Positions 10,673 to 22,089 are shown, numbered from the stretch's first letter. The stretch is DNA of 64,000 nt from Corydoras sp. C115 (GCA_019802505.1 JAFMOC010000248.1:702501-766500); one strand, 5' to 3'. Made by a program: numbers and translations. Notes: generated by a model from the letters alone, not told the origin.

Positions 10673-10792
10673 CTGTATTTGCTGGTGTAGAATCTGTTGT
10701 TCTTGCTGGTAGAGGATATGCTGTTGCTGTGTGTGTTCAAGGAGTTTTTCATCCTGTGGTGCTGCATACATCTTTTGTAGCTGCTCACACTC
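10673..10792 (-). CDS. sik3: sik3 exon 17 (Gln-rich coiled coil)
   Basis: Acceptor TAAG and donor GTACAA bound 120 nt, phase 0 at both ends. The 40 residues start ECEQLQKMYAAPQDEKLLEH and continue TQQQHILYQQEQQILHQQIQ, aligning with mammalian ECEQLQKMYGGQIDERTLEK. The heptad-like Gln/Leu pattern suggests a coiled coil. The symmetrical phase would allow in-frame skipping. Confidence 0.95.
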
Positions 10793-11109
10793 CTTACCAG
10801 TGCAGCCATACAGACATAAGAAAGTAAATGAAAAGACAAAAACAACCATGAACCCAACAACACCCAAATTCATCCAAAAAATGTTATACTCAGGAATTGA
10901 GTTCACACTTTGCACACAATTTTTCCATAATGATTTTTTTTAAATCATATTTTTTCAAATCCCTTTACATCCTCTTGTAAAATCACTTGTAGTAGCTTTA
11001 TAACATAAGTAAAGGTTTACAGTTTTAAGGTTTTTTTTTTTTCTTCTTTTTTTTGTAAATAGTCAGAGACAGCGGCATCAGGGATTCCATTTCCATTAAT
11101 GGGTGTACA
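10793..11109. other. Intron 16 segment, nothing recognised
   Basis: AT-rich DNA with T homopolymers near 11030-11055. No coding or repeat family recognised. Confidence 0.5.
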
Positions 11110-11442
11110 CTAGGGGTGTAACGGCACATTGTATTCTTTACAAACCTTTCGGTATGGGCCACACGGTTATGGAGTGTGTAATTTCCATGTATTGTTTCCA
11201 TTGACGGTCCATGCTTTTCTTCTAAAATTGGCTACACTTAGCATGGCATGCTTATAAGTGTGTACAGCTAAGGTACAACTCTGCTCGGGTGTAGAGCTTG
11301 TCTCTTAATTTTAGTTCTGCCTTGTGTGTTTTTTGTATTCACGCATTCCGTACCATTGTATTTTGTGTGTAAAAGAGATACCAAACCGTGTGGCACTTAC
11401 TGAATGGTTTGTGATGAATAAAATGTACCGTTAGACACCTAG
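11110..11442. mobile_element. hAT-like MITE
   Basis: Left end CACTAGGGGTGTAACGGCAC pairs with the reverse complement of the right end, CACTAGGTGTCTAACGGTAC. The 333-bp element has no ORF. The same AGGGGTGTAAC terminus begins the element at 18362. Confidence 0.65.
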
Positions 11443-11999
11443 TGGTCCAAAACAATTATACTCTAATCTTTCCTGTCGGACTCTTCTAGTTTTGAATTTT
11501 GCTAGCCCCTGATTACTACATCCATGCAAACTGCTACAAGAACATTTACTGTGTTTCTCAGCACAGTCTTCAACTGTCAGAGACAGACATCATGACGGCA
11601 GCATGAGAGCCTGGCGACCTCTAGTGGGACCTATGTTTAGAGCCCAGCAGCATACAGCATACATACATTGACACTCTCTAGAGAACACCAATATTGTTGC
11701 ACTGCTCTCTTCATAGATGTGAATGTTATTCTGCCTGCAACATCACCAGCATGACCTGTTTAATGGTGGTTTAGCGATGGTGAGGCATATACCTGAAAAG
11801 TCACACAAACCTCCACGAGAGCCACCAGAACCCTGAACGCAATATGATACTGACGACAAAAAAAACGTAAAAAAAAAAATAATAATAATTAAATAAATAA
11901 AAAATAAACTCTGATCCATTGTTGGACCTTATGCTAGTGAAGTGGGCCCTGACACTCTCCTGGTAAAGGACTGCCATTTAAAGGTGTCTTCAATGTTCC
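11443..11999. other. Intron 16 segment, nothing recognised
   Basis: No recognisable family. A short (AAAT)n-type stretch lies near 11870-11910. Confidence 0.45.
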
Positions 12000-12975
12000 C
12001 TAGTCATGAACCTAACAGAGAACCTTACAAAAGTAGGTACAATCCTCACATTTTTGTAGACATTTTAGTATACCTTTTCATGGGACAACACTGAGGATAT
12101 AACACTTTAAAATAATGTAATGTAGTCAGTGTATAGCTTATATAACAGTATAGTAAGTTTACATGCTCTCCAAATAACACACAGCCATTGATGTATAAAT
12201 CGCTGGCAACAAAAGTAATTACACTAGGGTGACCAGATTCCAATTCAGCAGATGTGGGACAAAGACTATGTGGGACAAAGACAATGTGGGACACCAATGC
12301 ATAGTCTAAAATAACTTTAAAAAATAATAAATAAATATCTCTAAATAACTTGTATATGTTATTTAAATGTACCTTTCTCTAACTTAAGAAAACATAGTAA
12401 GCATGGAACTTTCATACTATTTCACAGTGTTTCTCAAATTAAAACACATTTGAAACTTGTTTGGGTTTTAGCAGGAACGCATGCAGACTGGGAAACCTCG
12501 TTTTAAGCAACACGTCATATATTCCTCCAGATCTCGTGCTGCATGCCGCTGCTGTTCTGACCTGATTTGCATAATTTGTGTTGGTGGGCGCACCCTTAAC
12601 ATGCGCCTGCTTTCTCCCCAATAACAGACAACACAACCATCCAATGACAGATTATAAAACATGCATTTCAAAACTGGAGTCTGACTTTCAATAACAATAC
12701 GGGACAACGTCTCAGTTTGCGGGACGCGTGAAAAGTAACGAAATTGCGTGACTGTCCCACACAAAGCGGGACATCTGGTCACCCTAGATTACATCCATAC
12801 GTAATAAAAAAAAATGGCCAAATTGTGGCCAATTCCTCCCTGGCGTAATGTGGCTCGTTAGTGTTACTAGGTCTCAGATTGTGGTAAATGTATTAAATCT
12901 ATTTGGTAAGGTAAGAAAATACACAATGCAGCAAGAAGATGGTGTGTCCTAAACTTTTGACTGATACTGTATATA
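12000..12975. mobile_element. Tc1-like remnant, interrupted by another element
   Basis: The blocks AACACACAGCCATTGATGTA, GCTGGCAACAAAAGTAATTAC and, after the insertion, ATGGCCAAATTGTGGCCAA follow the order of a widespread fish Tc1-like copy. The right side ends in a separate Tc1-type terminus (AAACTTTTGACTGATACTGTA at about 12952-12972). No transposase is left. The 12224-12787 element is inserted in the middle. Confidence 0.55.
12224..12787. mobile_element. Non-autonomous DNA transposon with CTAGGGTGACCAGAT ends
   Basis: Perfect 15-bp inverted ends CTAGGGTGACCAGAT (right copy reverse-complemented) enclose 564 bp. Target copy ATTACA flanks both sides (12218-12223 and 12788-12793). No usable transposase ORF. 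A hAT-type origin is likely but unproven. Confidence 0.75.
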
Positions 12976-12980
12976 ATTGT

Positions 12981-13239
12981 GGCACGGCACAGTGGCTTAG
13001 TGGTTAGCATGTCTGCCTCTTAGCGCTGGGGATCCAAGTTCGAATCGCGATCTGGGTGGAGTTTCCATGTTCTCCATGTCTGGGTTCTTCAGTTTCTTCC
13101 CCAGTCCAAAATAATGGATTCAAAGTAAATTGAATGCCCTAAATTGGCCCATATACTGTGTGTTTGTGTAAGTAAGTGTGCCCAGCACCCTAAACCTAGC
13201 AAACCTAGTAGATGATTAAGTGGAAGATAATGAATGAAA
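12981..13239 (+). mobile_element. tRNA-derived SINE family S1, internally deleted
   Basis: Starts with GTGGCTTAGTGGTTAGCATG (A box) and has B box AAGTTCGAATCGC, then TGGGTGGAGTTTCCATGTTC and a 3-prime end AGTGGAAGATAATGAATGAA. The central GATTGGCGCCCTGTCCTGGG part is missing. Other copies: 14130-14460, 22178-22475, 33612-33775, 34511-34862, 45125-45478, 59285-59405, 63693-63840 and a fragment near 52050-52110. Confidence 0.85.
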
Positions 13240-13319
13240 GTATATAATTTATTATTGTATAATTTATTTACAACCGATAAATTACTTATGCTTCTATAAT
13301 GCAGTCCTGATGACATATT

Positions 13320-13590
13320 TTAATAAAGTAATAAAGTGATTTATTTTGCCTACTGTGTGTACAGACAAAGGAATTTGTTCTCCACATTTAACGCATTCAT
13401 CCAGTGAAACACACACATATACACACATTGAGCAGTGAGCAGCCTTGAATACGGCACCCGGGGAGCAATTGGGGTCAGGTGCCTTGCCCAATGGCACTCC
13501 AGCCATAGTACTTGGTGAGACCAGGAATCGAACCGGAGACCTTAAGGTCACAAGGCTGGTGCCTTAACCACAAGCCCATGACTGCCATGC
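13320..13590 (-). mobile_element. tRNA-derived SINE family S2
   Basis: Minus strand reads GGGCTTGTGGTTAAGGCACC (A box) and CTCCGGTTCGATTCCTGGTC (B box), followed by a body with GGCAAGGCACCTGACCCCAA. A second copy lies at 13845-14020. Confidence 0.8.
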
Positions 13591-13844
13591 ATAAATCAAT
13601 GCATAAACCAAAGAACAGTTACAAGTTCAATGTGACAATAACAATGTGGTTAAATAATAGATTTTCTTTTTTACGTTCTATTTAACAGTCATTAATAATA
13701 ATAATAATAATATAGTTTCATTTATATAGCACCTTTCACAAACTCAAAAGGTCTTTTATTTTTTCATTACCTTCTATTTTTTTAATTCATTAGTCCTTTC
13801 TCTTTCTCTCTTTTCAATCTATATTTGCCTACATTTAAGCCATC

Positions 13845-14020
13845 CATGCAGTGCTACACACACACTAGTGAAGTAAGCACACATAAGCGGAGCGATGGGC
13901 AGCCTTGTAACCGGCACGCGGGGAGCAATTGGTGTTGGTACTTGGTAGATCCAGGAATCGAGCTGGGGACCTTTAGGTCACAAGGCTGGTTCCTTAACCA
14001 CAAGCCTACGGCTGCAATAT
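13845..14020 (-). mobile_element. SINE S2, second copy (truncated)
   Basis: Same A and B boxes as 13320-13590 (GGCTTGTGGTTAAGGAACC and CCAGCTCGATTCCTGGATC on the minus strand) with a deletion in the GGCAAGGCACC part. A short shared tail with ATTTATATAGCACCTTTCAC lies between the copies at about 13715-13740. Confidence 0.75.
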
Positions 14021-14129
14021 GTGCATGTGATGTAATAAAACATCTTTTATTATTCTTTAAATTTGACCCACAACTTTACCAGACTTACTTCACACTAAAC
14101 AATCTTAGTCTGTTTATTTTCAATATTGC

Positions 14130-14460
14130 AATATATTCATTCATTCATTCCCTTCCACTTTATCCTATATTAGTGTCGCAGTAGGGTCCCCCATGCCCAT
14201 CCAGGGGAGAACGTTTCGGGCGCTGGGCAGATACACCCAGGACAGGGCACCAATCTATCGGCACACACTCACTCACACAAACACACTCAACATGGGGCAA
14301 TTTGGAGAATTCAATTGACTTGATCCATGTTTTTGGACTGTGGGAGGAAACCGGAGAACCCGGAGGAAACCCACGCGGACACAGGGAAAACATGGAAACT
14401 CCACCCAGATGGGGATTCGAACCGGGAAACCCTAGTGCTGAGAGGCGAACGTGCCCTATC
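14130..14460 (-). mobile_element. SINE S1
   Basis: Minus orientation, nearly full length: B box near 14412-14424, the GGAGTTTCCATGTTTTCCC block, GCGCCCGAAACGTTCTCCCC and a GAATGAATGAAT tail. The extreme 5-prime A-box end is missing. Confidence 0.85.
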
Positions 14461-14604
14461 GTAATATAAAATATTATATTTTATTTTGGTTACCATAATT
14501 AAAAAAAAAATATCTAAGAATGCTTATGAAACTTCTATGTTGTAAAAGCTAAAGTCTTTTTGGTGGTTTGCATTGTAAAACTTTTACTCTTTCACTGTAC
14601 CAAC

Positions 14605-14734
14605 CTGTTTGAGCTGCTTGATTTCTAGCTGGGCTTTAAAGGCCTGGATCGTCGCGGCTCCATCGGAAAATCGCCGCACCGGAGAGAAACGCTCCATCGG
14701 TAAGTGCAATGTGTTACAGTCCTTATAAGATGAC
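14605..14734 (-). CDS. sik3: sik3 exon 16 (third 14-3-3/PKA-type site)
   Basis: Acceptor TTCTGCAG and donor GTTGGT enclose 130 nt. After a split Arg the peptide runs SSYKDCNTLHLPMERFSPVR then RFSDGAATIQAFKAQLE and ends IKQLKQ. RRFS (S570 here) matches the mammalian SIK3 site in RRFSDGAASIQ; in SIK proteins such sites are known PKA targets and 14-3-3 docking sites. The mammalian KMGNNSS insert between AHLE and IKQLQQ is absent, so the exon is seven codons shorter there. Confidence 0.95.
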
Positions 14735-15209
14735 CTGCAGAACAAGCACATGTTTAAACATATTAACTAGGGACCACGTGTGTATGCGGGGAAGTGGGTT
14801 TTAAACCAAATTGTGCATGAGTTCCTAACCCTGGACCTGATCTAACGCCTGCAGTTTGCTTTCTCTAAACACACCAGATATAAATCAGACAAAAAAACTA
14901 TCCAACAAAACCAGATAAATTACCTGTACTCAGGGAGGGGGAGCAGATATACAAAACACATTAACAACAAAACAGTTGAGAGCCATTCAGAAACACCACC
15001 TTGCCTTGCCTTGGACCTTTTAACAGAACTAAGGATTTGGTACATTAGAATTGTGTGAACTATCTTCCAAAATACAAATAAGTACATAATCTTGACACAC
15101 TCTATACTTATTAGTGCTGCACACGAGCTGATGTACCACAACGTGTCATACATAGATAACAGTAAGGACAAACCCAGTTACATGACATAAACCTAGTCAC
15201 AAAAAACAG
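14735..15209. other. Intron 15 segment, nothing recognised
   Basis: No repeat family or coding block recognised. Confidence 0.45.
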
Positions 15210-15495
15210 GTAGCTCTAGTTAGTTATGCTGGAGTCACATGCTGCACTGTGTCAATCAAACTCCGCCTATTTCTTAAATACTGTGCTTTATTAGCTCTAA
15301 ATGCTTTTCTTGTCTTTTTTTAGGTTTCACCAGTTTATTTGAGGTATTGTCAGATCTTCATCCATGACTCTGCAGAAAAACTGCAGCTCCGACGATTAAT
15401 AGATGGAACCTGGACTTCTATTGGACTATTGTAGGACTATTGTACTATTGTAAACACTATACAGTATAAATAAACTACTTGAAATTGAAGCAACT
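15210..15495 (+). mobile_element. L2 LINE 3-prime UTR fragment
   Basis: Blocks TTAGTTATGCTGGAGTCACA, TGCTGCACTGTGTCAAT and AGATCTTCATCCATG follow the order of the 3-prime UTR of the L2 copy at 41460-41700. It ends with AATAAACTACTTGAA. Confidence 0.75.
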
Positions 15496-15769
15496 TGATT
15501 CAACTTGGGAAAGCATTTAAGAAACAGACATACAGACTTGTACCAGGTTAGAAAAAGTTAAAAATAGTTGACATGTTCATATTCATAAAATGGTTCTCTA
15601 GGCTTCTGATATAATTTCCAGAAAGCTTTAAGTAAAATTCCTAAATGTTGCAGAATCACAGAACTTTCAAACGCTTTCCAGCTCTTACCTAGATGTAATT
15701 TTCAGAAATGTAGTAGCCACTGCTCACACTACCCGGTTCAAGTGGTGTGATGTTTGTGGCAAGTTACCC

Positions 15770-16740
15770 TGGTAATGGTGTTAACTCTAACTTTCTACAT
15801 AATCAGGCTCCAAAGTATCCAAGTGAGCTGATTCAAATGTATAAACCAACACGCGAGTACAGATCTCAAGTTGCTGGTTTACTTTTAGCTCCTAGAATAA
15901 ATAAAATTACTGTTGGTGGAAGAGCGTTCTCCCACAAGTCTCCTCAACTTTGGAACAGCCTTCCAGTTACTGTTCATGATTCTGAATCATTATTCTGAAT
16001 CATTATTTTTAAAAGTTGATGAAAAATACGTGTTTAATCTTACGTTTAATTAAGTCCCTGTAGATAAAGGTGTAGATCTCAGGCTTGGCTGTGTTGGGCT
16101 GGTCATCTGGGATCCGTGTGTGCTGGCATTTCACCTTTTCACATACCTCATCATTAGTGGGGGGTATGGCGCTGAAATGATGCTGTTCTTGGGAGCCCTC
16201 TCAATTATATAAAGTCTGCAGTATCTACCTATTTTAGTTCTGCTGCTCTAGTCAGTTATGCCAGAGTCTCATGCAGCACTGTGTCAATAAATTACTTAAA
16301 TGCTGTGCTTTTCTTGTCTGTTTATTTTGAGGATGTGGCCAATTTCTAGTCAGATCTTCATCCATGGCTCTGCTGAAGCACTGCGGCTATGACGATTACT
16401 GGATGGAACCTGGATATTATTTGGACTTACATATAGTTTTCCGGTTGTTAGAGTTTTTCCATTTGATAAATACAGTCACCTGATAATGACACAATCTGTG
16501 CATGGCTGTCCTACACTGTTGATGCTGCCTGGTTGCTCAAGGAGGATGAGTCCCCCACCCACTGAGCCTTGGTCCTCCCAAGGTTTCTTCATTAAAATAA
16601 CAACATAACGGAGTTTTTTCTTGCCAGCGTTGCTTCGGCTTGCTCCTTGGGGGAATAAAGGCTTTTAACTCTGTAAAGCTGCTTTGAGACAATGTACTGT
16701 TGTAAAAAGCGCTCTATTGATAAACTTGAACTTGAACTCA
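15770..16740 (+). mobile_element. L2 LINE 3-prime fragment (RT tail plus 3-prime UTR)
   Basis: The reading includes HNQAPKYPSELIQMYKPTRE and LLLAPRINKITVGGRAFSHK, the same C-terminal ORF2 block as the larger copy at 41050-41230. A matching 3-prime UTR follows, ending GTAAAGCTGCTTTGAGACAA and a TTGAACTTGAACT repeat. 5-prime truncated. Confidence 0.85.
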
Positions 16741-16924
16741 TGAAGCCAGACTGAGTGAATATCTCTGGTGAAACTTTACTCCATTTTACATTGTACCCAA
16801 CACCTAATTCTCATGATTTATTCACAATAATGCGCACCCTCTCATTTCTTATTGCTTTAATATACCAGTTACCAAACCAAAACATGTCAGATAGTAGCCT
16901 GCACCACAGGGTCCTATACTTTAA

Positions 16925-17400
16925 ACCAGGTGTATTTAACTGGAATTCAGTAGGGTCCAGTTAGGAAAAAAAAAAAAAAAAAAAAAAAAATCAAGCCAAG
17001 GTCCAGACCATAATTTAACAAATTTTTAACTTGTGTTATGATTTAACGCCATATCCTGTATACTAAAGAAGCCAAGTTCTATCAGCACTTTAAGTCAACA
17101 ACAAATGAAAGACAAAACACATTACAAACACTCTGCAATATTATTTAACAATATTTATCGTTTAAAATGCTGTATTGAATTAATTATTAAGTATTTATGC
17201 ACCTTTTTCCTTGAAGTAAAAACAAAAAACTGATCGTTATTTTTTTTTTAATGTAAGTCATAAAGTGTGTGCTAACAGAAAAAGTAAATAAAACAGCAGT
17301 CTATGTAAACTCAATTTTACATCTTAACAGTTTATTTCCTTCTTGTATTCGTCGCAATTTCTGCTGTCGACTTTTCTCTTTTTTTTTTTTGTCTGAATCA
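16925..17400 (-). mobile_element. hAT-like family H2, inverse copy
   Basis: Reverse complement shares the right-end blocks of 7738-10316 (AATTCAGTAGGGTCC with a GTCTGGACC-like segment, and ATAAATATTGTTAAA near 17150-17170). A poly(A) run of about 27 lies at 16964-16990. No ORF. Confidence 0.55.
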
Positions 17401-17865
17401 GTCTTTCTTTGACTGATTTTATCTCCTAACACAGTTTTATTCAAGTTTGCTTATTTGGAAGGAACACAATCAATTATTCTACCCTAAGTAACATGGAGTG
17501 TGCGTTTGATCCTAACCGAGCACAGCTTTTTTTTATCACCATGGAACAATGGACCTTTGCTTTAATTTAATTTAATAGACTTTAAAGACTTTATGGTTAC
17601 ATTACACAGTTACGACTATGAACAATGTCCCACACAGCATGTTTTGGTTCATGCAGGACATGCAGCACATCTGTATCACTCTCCATAGGTATTCAGAAAC
17701 CCACACTGTGGTTCTCTGAAATTGGAGTTGGACACCACACTTAAGGTCAGGCAAAGATCAAGGCACAGACATGCATGCATTTTACTTACACTATCGACAA
17801 TGCCCTATTTTGTGTGAAAGATGCTGGCACTGTGTGGGTGTGTGTGGGTGTGTGGGCTCCCTCAC
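17401..17865. other. Intron 15 segment, mostly unassigned
   Basis: Possibly the far end of the H2 copy, but I cannot see a clear boundary. No coding content. Confidence 0.4.
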
Positions 17866-17988
17866 CGTGAGTGCTCCGGGGTCCAGCCCCGCATTCGTGC
17901 TCTCTGTGTGTCTGCGAGCTCGGCAGACGTGTAGCTCGAGCTTGCCACGTTGTGCGTTGTGTGTCGCTTGGAGCTGTTCGCCAAGTAC
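17866..17988 (-). CDS. sik3: sik3 exon 15 (predicted cassette exon)
   Basis: Acceptor GGTGCAG and donor GTGAGG enclose 123 nt, phase 2 to phase 2. With the AG left by exon 14 it reads R then YLANSSKRHTTHNVASSSYT and SAELADTQRARMRGWTPEHS. The start matches the YLANRSKRHT segment present in the long mammalian SIK3 isoform and absent from the shorter one; the remainder is divergent. Length divisible by three and equal flanking phases mean it can be skipped without frame change. It is markedly GC- and CpG-richer than its surroundings. Confidence 0.85.
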
Positions 17989-18361
17989 CTGCACCATGAG
18001 ATGAGGGGCGGGGTAAAGACAGAAAGCAGCACAAATCAGCTCTCTGATTGGCTGTTCCTGTGTCTTGTGGACCTAGGTCTAACTGATTGAACAGAGGAGA
18101 CATGATCTTTTTTTCATGTTGCTTTGCATATCAAATTATTTACTAGCTTAGTAGAAGCAAAGCTGCGTAAAATTGGAGAACTGATCAGAGTTTGATATAA
18201 TGTGTAGCAAGAACTTGAGTTAAGTAGGCTAAAATACAGAAGTGGGAAAAATAGGCTGCAAAGAAATAGATAATAGACTAGAAAGAGTGATTAGAAAATG
18301 AGTGAGTGAGAAATGAGAGACAAAGATAGCCTGAATAAGACTATAAAGTGAAAGGGACCAG

Positions 18362-19115
18362 TAGGGGTGTAACAGTACATTGTATTAATCATGGACTATA
18401 CGGTACGAGCCAGTGCACACAGTCGCACGAAGAATGCAAATGGTACGGAAAGTGTGAGGACCAAAATTAAAAGGCAAGTTGTACTTTTGAGCCACAAACT
18501 TGTAACTCAGTTTAGAGGTGGACATCACTGGAGCAGCACGTGGGGTGAATCAAACACAGATGGTTTGTCAGCATTGTGCAGCAGTTGTGAGGTATGTTTA
18601 TGGAAACATTTCAAACATGCCAAAGCATACAGAATCAACCACATGTAACCAGAGTTAATAAAAAAAAACAATAATTAATCTCCACTACTTTTAAACACTA
18701 ATTTGACTAAACCTATGATTTTTTTTTCATGAGTGAACATGTGAGTGTTTAATCCTGAGATAGGGAATCAGACAGGAAAACATTCATTACTGAAGAGCAT
18801 GTACAGTAGTCCCTTACATATTGGGTTTACATAAGAACGTTGGGTTTAGATTAAAAAAAACAACCTGTGAAAAGTGATCCATAATAAAATCAAAGGGCGT
18901 TTGTAAATATCATCTATGCTCCCATGCAAATTCCCATATGCAAAATCTACAATCTTTCCCAGGGATTATTAAAGTATTCTGATTCATATGCTGTAGTAGA
19001 GGACTCTGGTTTCAAGCATTGAATAAAAATGCTCACTGCATCAAATTTGTATCGAACCTTTAGGTCCAGTCCACAGTGTGAACCAAAAAAGTTGTGTGTC
19101 TCTTTACATCCCTAG
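18362..19115. mobile_element. hAT-like element with TAGGGGTGTAAC ends
   Basis: Left TAGGGGTGTAACAGTACA pairs with the right end (reverse complement TAGGGATGTAAAGAG). The flanking octamers GGGACCAG and GCGACTAG match at six of eight positions, consistent with an aged 8-bp duplication. The second half is homologous to 49960-50645. No intact transposase. Confidence 0.6.
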
Positions 19116-19257
19116 CGACTAGCAAAGAGTGTGAGATGAGAATAGGAGAATAAAATGAGAGAAAAGACTGAAACAAGCCTGATAAGACTAGACTGAGTGA
19201 GACAACATTGTGACAGAGACTAGAAGAGAAAGAGGAATATTAGATTGAAAGAAATTA

Positions 19258-19533
19258 GGGCATGCATTTCCAAAGTCCAGCCCACAGGCTGTCAGATTCA
19301 AAATGGCTCAGGCTTATAATGTATTATTTATGGTTTGTTAGATCTGTCAGAATAAAAAAAAAATAATGGTTTAAAATATAATTCTGCCTTTTACAATCCT
19401 AATACTATCTATGTCTGCCTCTGTCCATCTTGCAGAATTGTGGACATATAGTCATATATTCAGAAGCAGCTAGGGGGCATCGTCACTTCATCGAATTTGG
19501 CCCTCTTTGCAAAAAGTTTGAACACCCCTATAT
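19258..19533. mobile_element. Short hAT-like MITE
   Basis: Begins AGGGCATGCATTTCCAAAGT and ends with a segment whose reverse complement starts AGGGGTGTTCAAACTTTTTG, a style common to hAT termini. It interrupts the GA-rich array. Confidence 0.5.
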
Positions 19534-19880
19534 TAAAGAGAATTTAGATTACAGTAAGACAGACAAAAGTGAGACCAGAAGGGAAAGAAAGATGGGATGA
19601 GATGAGAGGGAAATTAGTGACCAGACTAGAGTAAGAGACCTAGGGTGAGAGATTAAGAAGAGACAGACTACTGTGAAATTAGAGAGACACAAGACTTTAA
19701 GAATTCTACGATCACTGAGATAAGGGCGAAGCAGAGTGAGCATACACTGTATTGTAAGACCGACTAAATTCAGAAGAGAGAGATTGGTGACAGAGTGAAA
19801 TAAACTGAGAATGAAAGAAATGTGAAAAAGAGTGAGATATTGGAGAATAAGCCTATAATAAAAAACTAGAATGAAGGAAG

Positions 19881-20396
19881 TGTAGCAGTTTGTTGAATCC
19901 TAAGTGACAAAAAGCAGCGCAGCAGCCTTTGTTGTGCCCCTTGCACCCAACATCTAGCATAGCCAGCAGCTCCTGCTCACTCACGCGTGCACACACAGCT
20001 GCAAGAGCCATAAGAGGAAACACATCTTAAACATTTCTACAAACAAAAGTTCCTTCCACAAACTTCAATCCCTTGAATTTAAACATGATCGAGTAGATCA
20101 GTAATAATGAGCCCACCATTTACAGTTATGTACAGTTTCATTCTGTCCATGGGGCGAATGGGGATTCGCTCTGAAGCAAGCAGGATCACCGTGAATGTTT
20201 ATTCAAGTGATAGGGATAGTCCAGTGGTGAGGAACAGCTGTCTTAGGGTGTCTACTGATGTTAGTTTCCTAAACATTTTAAAGCATCAGACAGCAAACGA
20301 AAGCAGCAATGGCAAAGCTTACACACCAAACAGACTCTTCCTGTGAGCAGATAGGACAGGATTCAGACCTTTTTTAAGGTTAAAACACTAGTAAAT

Positions 20397-20398
<2 letters not shown>
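19881..20398. other. Intron 14 segment, nothing recognised
   Basis: No clear family or coding block between the GA-rich array and the TA repeat. Confidence 0.45.

Positions 20399-20474
<76 letters not shown>
20399..20474. repeat. (TA)n tract flanking Tc1 copy
   Basis: Continuous TA dinucleotides up to the transposon edge; they resume at 22093-22128 after it. The Tc1 target TA was therefore inside a microsatellite. Confidence 0.95.
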
Positions 20475-20477
<3 letters not shown>

Positions 20478-22089
20478 TTGTGATCAAATTTATTCAACCC
20501 CCACTGAAATAAAGTGTTTTGGCCAGTTTGACATTGATTTGGATCATTTCAGTCATCTTATTTACAATTATATCAAAGAGGCACTTATAAATTAGACAAA
20601 TATAACATAATATTTATGATGGAATAACCACAAATGTCTTTACTGTGCTCACATCATTATCAGTTTTATTCAACCCCCTAGTGACATTATTTTTTAGTAC
20701 TTAGTACAACATCCTTTTCCAGTTATGACAGCTTTCAAGCGTGAAGCATAGCTTGACACAAGTGTCTTGCAGCGACCTATGGGTATCTTAGCCCATTCTT
20801 CATGGGCAAAAGCCTCCAGTTCAGTCACATTCTTAGGCTTGCGCACTGCAACTGCCTTCTTTAGGTCCCACCAGAGGTTCTCAATTGGATTTAAGTCTGG
20901 TGATTGCGATGGCCACTCTAGAATGTTCCAGCCTTTCATGTTCAACCATGCTCTAGTGGACTTGGATGTGTGCTTCGGATCATTGTCCTGTTGGAAGGTC
21001 CAACGTCTCCCAAGCCGCAGGTTTGTGACTGACTCCATCACATTTTCCTCCAAGATCTCCTGGTACTGAAGGGAATTCATGGTACCCTGCACACGTTGAA
21101 GCTTTCCTGTACCATTAGAAGCAAAACAGCCCCAAAGCATAATTGACCCCCCGCCATGCTTCACAGTAGGCAAGGTGTTCTTTTGTTCATAAGCCTGGTT
21201 CTTCCTCCTCCAAACATAGCGCTGGTCCATTGTCCCAAACAGTTCTAATTTAGTTTCATCTGACCACAGTACACTGTCCCAAAACCTTTGTGGCTTGTCC
21301 ACATGACTTTTGGCATACTGCAGTCGACTTTTCTTGTTCTTTGGATTCAGCAAGGGGGTGCGCCTGGGAGTTCTGGCATGGAGGTCTTCGTTATGCAGTG
21401 CGCGCCTTATTGTCTGAGCTGAAACTTCAGTGCCCACATCTGACAGGTCTTTTTTCAGTTCCTTAGCAGTCACGCGGGGATTTTTCTCCACATTACGCTT
21501 CAGGTAGCGCACAGAAGTCGCGGTCAGGATCTTCTTTCTGCCACGACCAGGTAACGTTTCCACTGTGCCCTTTAACTTGAACTTGCGAATGATACTTCCG
21601 ATAGTGTCTCTTGGAATATTTAACAACTTCGCAATCTTTTTATATCCATTGCCATTCTTGTGAAGAGCAATAACCTCTTCTCTTGTCTTCTGGGACCATT
21701 CTCTTGCCTTCACCATGCTTGTAAACACACCAGTAGATGTCTAGAAGGAGCTGAGTATCACAGTCCTTTTAAATCTGCCTAATTGGTGCTTATCATGCTT
21801 GATTGCTGCTCGTTGACATCCACAGGTGTTTTCAATACCTGATTGAAAACACTGGAATGAACCTCTGTTCTTATGAGTGGTAGTTGTAAAGGGGTTGAAT
21901 AATTGTGTCAATGAAGAAATCACAAAAAGGCCATTTAATACTTTATGACAAAAACAATTGATGCTATCTTAGTTGCATTTAGTTCTTTAACAAGTCCTTG
22001 TAAGATTTCATTATGAACACAATTACAAATGTGCACTGAATTCCATAAAACCCTTCGCAGCATTGGGGGTTGAATAAATTTGATCACAA

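Larger units (their letters stand above)
18215..19880 (+). repeat. Degenerate GA-rich array split by two insertions
   Basis: Purine-rich units such as GACTAGAATGAGA, AGACTAGAAAGAG and GAATAAGACTA occur at 18215-18361, 19116-19257 and 19534-19880. The two gaps are occupied by hAT-like elements, so a once continuous minisatellite was interrupted. Minus-strand ORFs are pyrimidine-coded artefacts. Confidence 0.65.

Noticed and set aside
14405..14460. tRNA-like B box in SINE S1
   Set aside because: Part of a repeated SINE seen at many sites; no cloverleaf.
18391..18648. 85-codon plus-strand ORF inside a hAT-like element as a transposase
   Set aside because: No conserved hAT motif could be matched with confidence; homologous copy at 49960-50645 does not preserve the frame.
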